The translations under genes were made by a program, and so were the position numbers. The notes below the pieces were generated by a model. That model was given only the letters and a program-made list of their open reading frames with translations. It did no database searches and was not told the DNA's origin. From Haloarculaceae archaeon H-GB1-1 (GTDB lineage Archaea > Halobacteriota > Halobacteria > Halobacteriales > Haloarculaceae), in NCBI GenBank assembly GCA_029688825.1, contig JARUKX010000003.1:124001-188000 (forward strand): 64,000 nt of DNA. The letters are read 5' to 3'. Shown in pieces: positions 61,651 through 64,000 of this stretch. Every line of letters begins with the position of its first letter. Position 1 is the first letter of the stretch.

Positions 61651-63156
61651 ATGACTGGTGGCCGGTTCATCGGCGCGATCGACCAGGGCACGACCGGAAC
61701 CCGTTTCATGGTGTTCGACGGCGACGGGCACGTCGTCACCAGCGCCTACGCGAACCATCGCCAACACTACCCACGACAGAACTGGGTCGAGCACGACCCA
61801 CAGGAGATCTGGGAGAACACCACAGTCGCCATCCATCGCGCTCTCGACGTCGCGGACATCGACGCTGCCGACCTCACCGGCCTCGGGGTCACGAACCAGC
61901 GCGAGACGGCGGTCGTGTGGGACGCCGAGACCGGCGAACCGCTGCACAACGCAATCGTCTGGCGCGACCGCCGGACCATCGACCGCATCGAGGAGCTTCA
62001 CGAGGAGGGCAAAGCGGCCGAGATTCGGTCGAAGACCGGCCTCGAACTCGACCCCTACTTCTCGGCCTCGAAGTTCGAGTGGCTGCTGGACCACGCGGGC
62101 GACGGTGACCTCAGAGCCGCTGCCCGTGACGGCGAGGTCTGCTGTGGAACGATGGACGCCTGGCTCCTCTTCAATCTCACCGGGCGGCACGTCACGGAGG
62201 TGACGAACGCCTCCCGGACGATGCTGTTCAACGTCCACGAGCTGGATTGGGACGACGACTTGCTCGACGAATTCGGGGTTCCCCGGGAATCGCTTCCGGA
62301 GGTTCGGCCGTCGAGCGACGACGACTACTACGGCACCACCGACTCCGACGGTTTCCTCGGCGCGGAGGTTCCCGTCGCCGGCGCGCTCGGCGACCAGCAG
62401 GCCGCGCTGTTCGGGCAGGCGTGCTTCGACGCCGGACAGGCGAAGAACACCACGGGAACGGGGTCGTTCTTCCTGTTGAACACGGGCGAGGAACCGGTCG
62501 AGAGCGACCACGGCCTCCTCACCACCGTCGCGTTCCAGCGCTCGGGCGAGCCGGTCCAGTACGCGCTCGAAGGGGCCGTCTTCACAACCGGCGCGGGCAT
62601 CGAGTGGCTCGAAGAGGTCGGCGTCATCGACGACCCGACGACGACCGAACAGCTCGCGCGGAGCGTCGACTCCACCGAGGGCGTCTACATGGTCCCCGCG
62701 TTCACCGGGCTCGGAGCCCCCTTCTGGAACCGGTCGGCGCGAGGGAACCTCGTCGGCCTGACCCGCGATACGAAACGCGAGCACATCGTCAGGGCGGCGG
62801 TCGAAGCGATCACCTACCGCACGCGGGACGTCGTCGAGGCAGTCGACGCCGATAGCGGGCCAGAACTGGAGACGCTCAAGGTCGACGGCGCGACGGTCAA
62901 GAACGACTTCCTCTGTCAGCTCCAGGCGGACGTGCTACAGACCGACGTCGTCCGGCCGGAGGTCGACGAGACCACCGCGCTCGGGGCGGCGTACGCGGCT
63001 GGCCTCGCGGTCGGGTTCTGGGACGACCTCGACGAACTCCGCTCGCACTGGCGCGCGGACAAGCGGTTCACGCCGTCGATGGACGCGACCGTGGCGGACG
63101 ACCGGTACGACCGCTGGTCGAAGGCGGTCGAACAGGCGCGAGACTGGGACTCGTAG
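61651..63156 (+). CDS. Glycerol kinase 2
   Basis: 501-residue FGGY kinase, strongly similar to GlpK at 52075 along its length, with FIGAIDQGTTGTRFMVFD, GVTNQRETAVVWDAETG and NTTGTGSFFLLNTG. Differences are a shortened loop near residue 145-155 and APFWNRSARG in place of APHWDGRARG. The Asp-to-Asn change there is at a conserved but not catalytic position. It may be a differently regulated paralogue or act on a related polyol. It lies among glycerophosphodiester genes rather than beside glpABC. Confidence 0.9.
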   Translation: MTGGRFIGAIDQGTTGTRFMVFDGDGHVVTSAYANHRQHYPRQNWVEHDPQEIWENTTVAIHRALDVADIDAADLTGLGVTNQRETAVVWDAETGEPLHNAIVWRDRRTIDRIEELHEEGKAAEIRSKTGLELDPYFSASKFEWLLDHAGDGDLRAAARDGEVCCGTMDAWLLFNLTGRHVTEVTNASRTMLFNVHELDWDDDLLDEFGVPRESLPEVRPSSDDDYYGTTDSDGFLGAEVPVAGALGDQQAALFGQACFDAGQAKNTTGTGSFFLLNTGEEPVESDHGLLTTVAFQRSGEPVQYALEGAVFTTGAGIEWLEEVGVIDDPTTTEQLARSVDSTEGVYMVPAFTGLGAPFWNRSARGNLVGLTRDTKREHIVRAAVEAITYRTRDVVEAVDADSGPELETLKVDGATVKNDFLCQLQADVLQTDVVRPEVDETTALGAAYAAGLAVGFWDDLDELRSHWRADKRFTPSMDATVADDRYDRWSKAVEQARDWDS

Positions 63157-63159
63157 TCG

Positions 63160-64000
63160 CTACCGACGGAACTTCGCCCGATCTCCCGTCCCCTCGGTCA
63201 TCGCGCTCGCGAGCGCGCCGCGGACGACCACGTCGTCGCCGAGGCTCGTCAACTGGACCTCGGGGACGTTCACCATCACCATGTCGTCCAGGTGGTCCCG
63301 GATCGGGTCGAGCACGCGGTCGGGGTTGTTGAGCGCGACGGCACCGCCGACGAAGACGACGAGCGGTGCGTAGGCCTGAACCACGTTCGCGATGCCGAGC
63401 GCGTTCCAGTGGCCGATCTGTCTGAGGACGTGCGAGGCGAAGCCGTCGCCGCGGGCCGCGTGTTCGAAGACCGACGCGGCGTCGAACTCGGGGTCCCCCA
63501 GCGGAAGGGAGGTCTCGATGGGGTCGTCGTCGTGGAGGCGACGGGCGTACCGCGGGATGTTGTTCCCCGAGCAGTACGCCTCCCAGTGACCGTCGTGGCC
63601 ACAGCCACAGGTCATGAAGCCGTTCGGGTCGAGGGTCATGTGACCGACCTCGCCGGCGTTGCCGTCCCAGCCCGACAGGACGTTGCCGTCGACGCAGACG
63701 CCGGCACCGATACCCGACGAGATGGTCAGATAGACCATGTCGTCCGGGTTCCGGTCGCTGTAGAACCGCTCGCCGATGACGCCGGCGTTGGCGTCGTTGT
63801 GGAGGTACACGTGCTCGGAGTCGACGAGGTGTTCGACGGGGCCGGTCAGCGGGATCTGGTCGATGGTGTCGGGGAGGTTCGCGGGATTCTCGATGATGCC
63901 TTCGGCGAGGTCGAGCGGCCCGAAGGTGCCGATTCCGGCCGCTCGGACGTCCGTCGGATCGACGCCACCCTTCTCGCAGGCCGACCGGAGCACCGTGAGG
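63160..64000 (-). CDS. ROK-family sugar kinase (probable glucokinase), partial
   Basis: C-terminal 280 residues of a ROK kinase; the N-terminus, with the DxGGT phosphate motif, lies beyond the window edge. The GTG at 63993 is not a real start. Visible are VYLHNDANAGVIGERFY (catalytic Asp), SSGIGAGVCVDGNVL and the zinc motif CGCGHDGHWEAYCSG. The last ligand position has His in place of the usual Cys (GHDGHWE rather than GxxGCxE). A glucokinase fits the nearby sugar genes; fructokinase or allokinase are alternatives. It converges on glycerol kinase 2 with 3 nt between. Confidence 0.82.
   Translation of the reverse strand, partial: LTVLRSACEKGGVDPTDVRAAGIGTFGPLDLAEGIIENPANLPDTIDQIPLTGPVEHLVDSEHVYLHNDANAGVIGERFYSDRNPDDMVYLTISSGIGAGVCVDGNVLSGWDGNAGEVGHMTLDPNGFMTCGCGHDGHWEAYCSGNNIPRYARRLHDDDPIETSLPLGDPEFDAASVFEHAARGDGFASHVLRQIGHWNALGIANVVQAYAPLVVFVGGAVALNNPDRVLDPIRDHLDDMVMVNVPEVQLTSLGDDVVVRGALASAMTEGTGDRAKFRR

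Overview
The window is a stretch of haloarchaeal (class Halobacteria) chromosome. The evidence is a high-GC sequence, very acidic proteins, archaeal information-processing genes (proteasome alpha subunit, SBDS, aIF2-beta, TFB, an Orc1/Cdc6-like ATPase), TATA boxes about 27 nt upstream of many start codons (mostly leaderless genes), and haloarchaeal families such as DUF555, UPF0058 and GfcR. I cannot name the genus. I saw no rRNA, tRNA, CRISPR array, integrase or insertion sequence.

Layout. (1) 1-9.9 kb is mostly housekeeping: the end of an RNase P subunit gene plus psmA, sbds, a FUN14 protein, a soluble histidine kinase, HflX, a nnr-moaC-hydrolase operon, and an Lrp regulator divergent from an ornithine cyclodeaminase/alanine dehydrogenase. 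(2) 10-22.5 kb holds a tungsten aldehyde:ferredoxin oxidoreductase, acylphosphatase, an OGG-like glycosylase, DUF555, UPF0058, aIF2-beta, a 59-residue zinc protein, TFB, a sodium/solute symporter with a coupled 39-residue membrane protein, thioredoxin reductase, a lone flippase behind a gene-poor gap, and a riboflavin/F420 reductase. (3) 22.6-27.5 kb has an Xaa-Pro peptidase, an MDR oxidoreductase, AroA and an M24-fold protein that lacks most metal ligands.

(4) 27.5-39.7 kb is a sugar catabolism island. It encodes glucose dehydrogenase (gdh), gluconate dehydratase, KDG kinase and a DHDPS-family aldolase, which together make a near-complete semi-phosphorylative Entner-Doudoroff route. It also has two tandem GH13 alpha-glucosidases, an unusual HAD phosphatase-like protein, and two sugar regulators side by side: GfcR, overlapping gdh by ATGA, and a TrmB-family protein. 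(5) 39.8-47.5 kb has a PAS histidine kinase, a nucleoside-type BMP/ABC importer, UspA and a conserved unknown.

(6) 47.6-64 kb is a glycerol and glycerophosphodiester region. The glpABC operon is divergent from glpK. A complete ugpBAECQ operon has the same gene order as in E. coli. Then come an MgtC/DUF4010 membrane protein, an Orc1/Cdc6-like ATPase divergent from a second glycerol kinase, and a ROK-family sugar kinase cut by the window edge.

The most interesting signal is in the DNA between genes. The word CGAGTAAA (TTTACTCG on the other strand) was found five times, always between genes of the sugar, glycerol or nucleoside regions. One copy, in the gluconate dehydratase promoter, completes a TACT-N7-GAGTA site matching the TrmB motif known from Halobacterium. 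A 16-nt word containing it is shared exactly between the aldolase/glucosidase and the uspA/BMP intergenic regions. I read this as a candidate carbon regulon centred on the TrmB/GfcR pair. Secondary leads are a possible leaderless upstream ORF before the MgtC-like gene, the symporter micro-subunit, the metal-site-deficient M24 protein beside kdgK, and a small rearrangement scar between glpK and the ugp operon.
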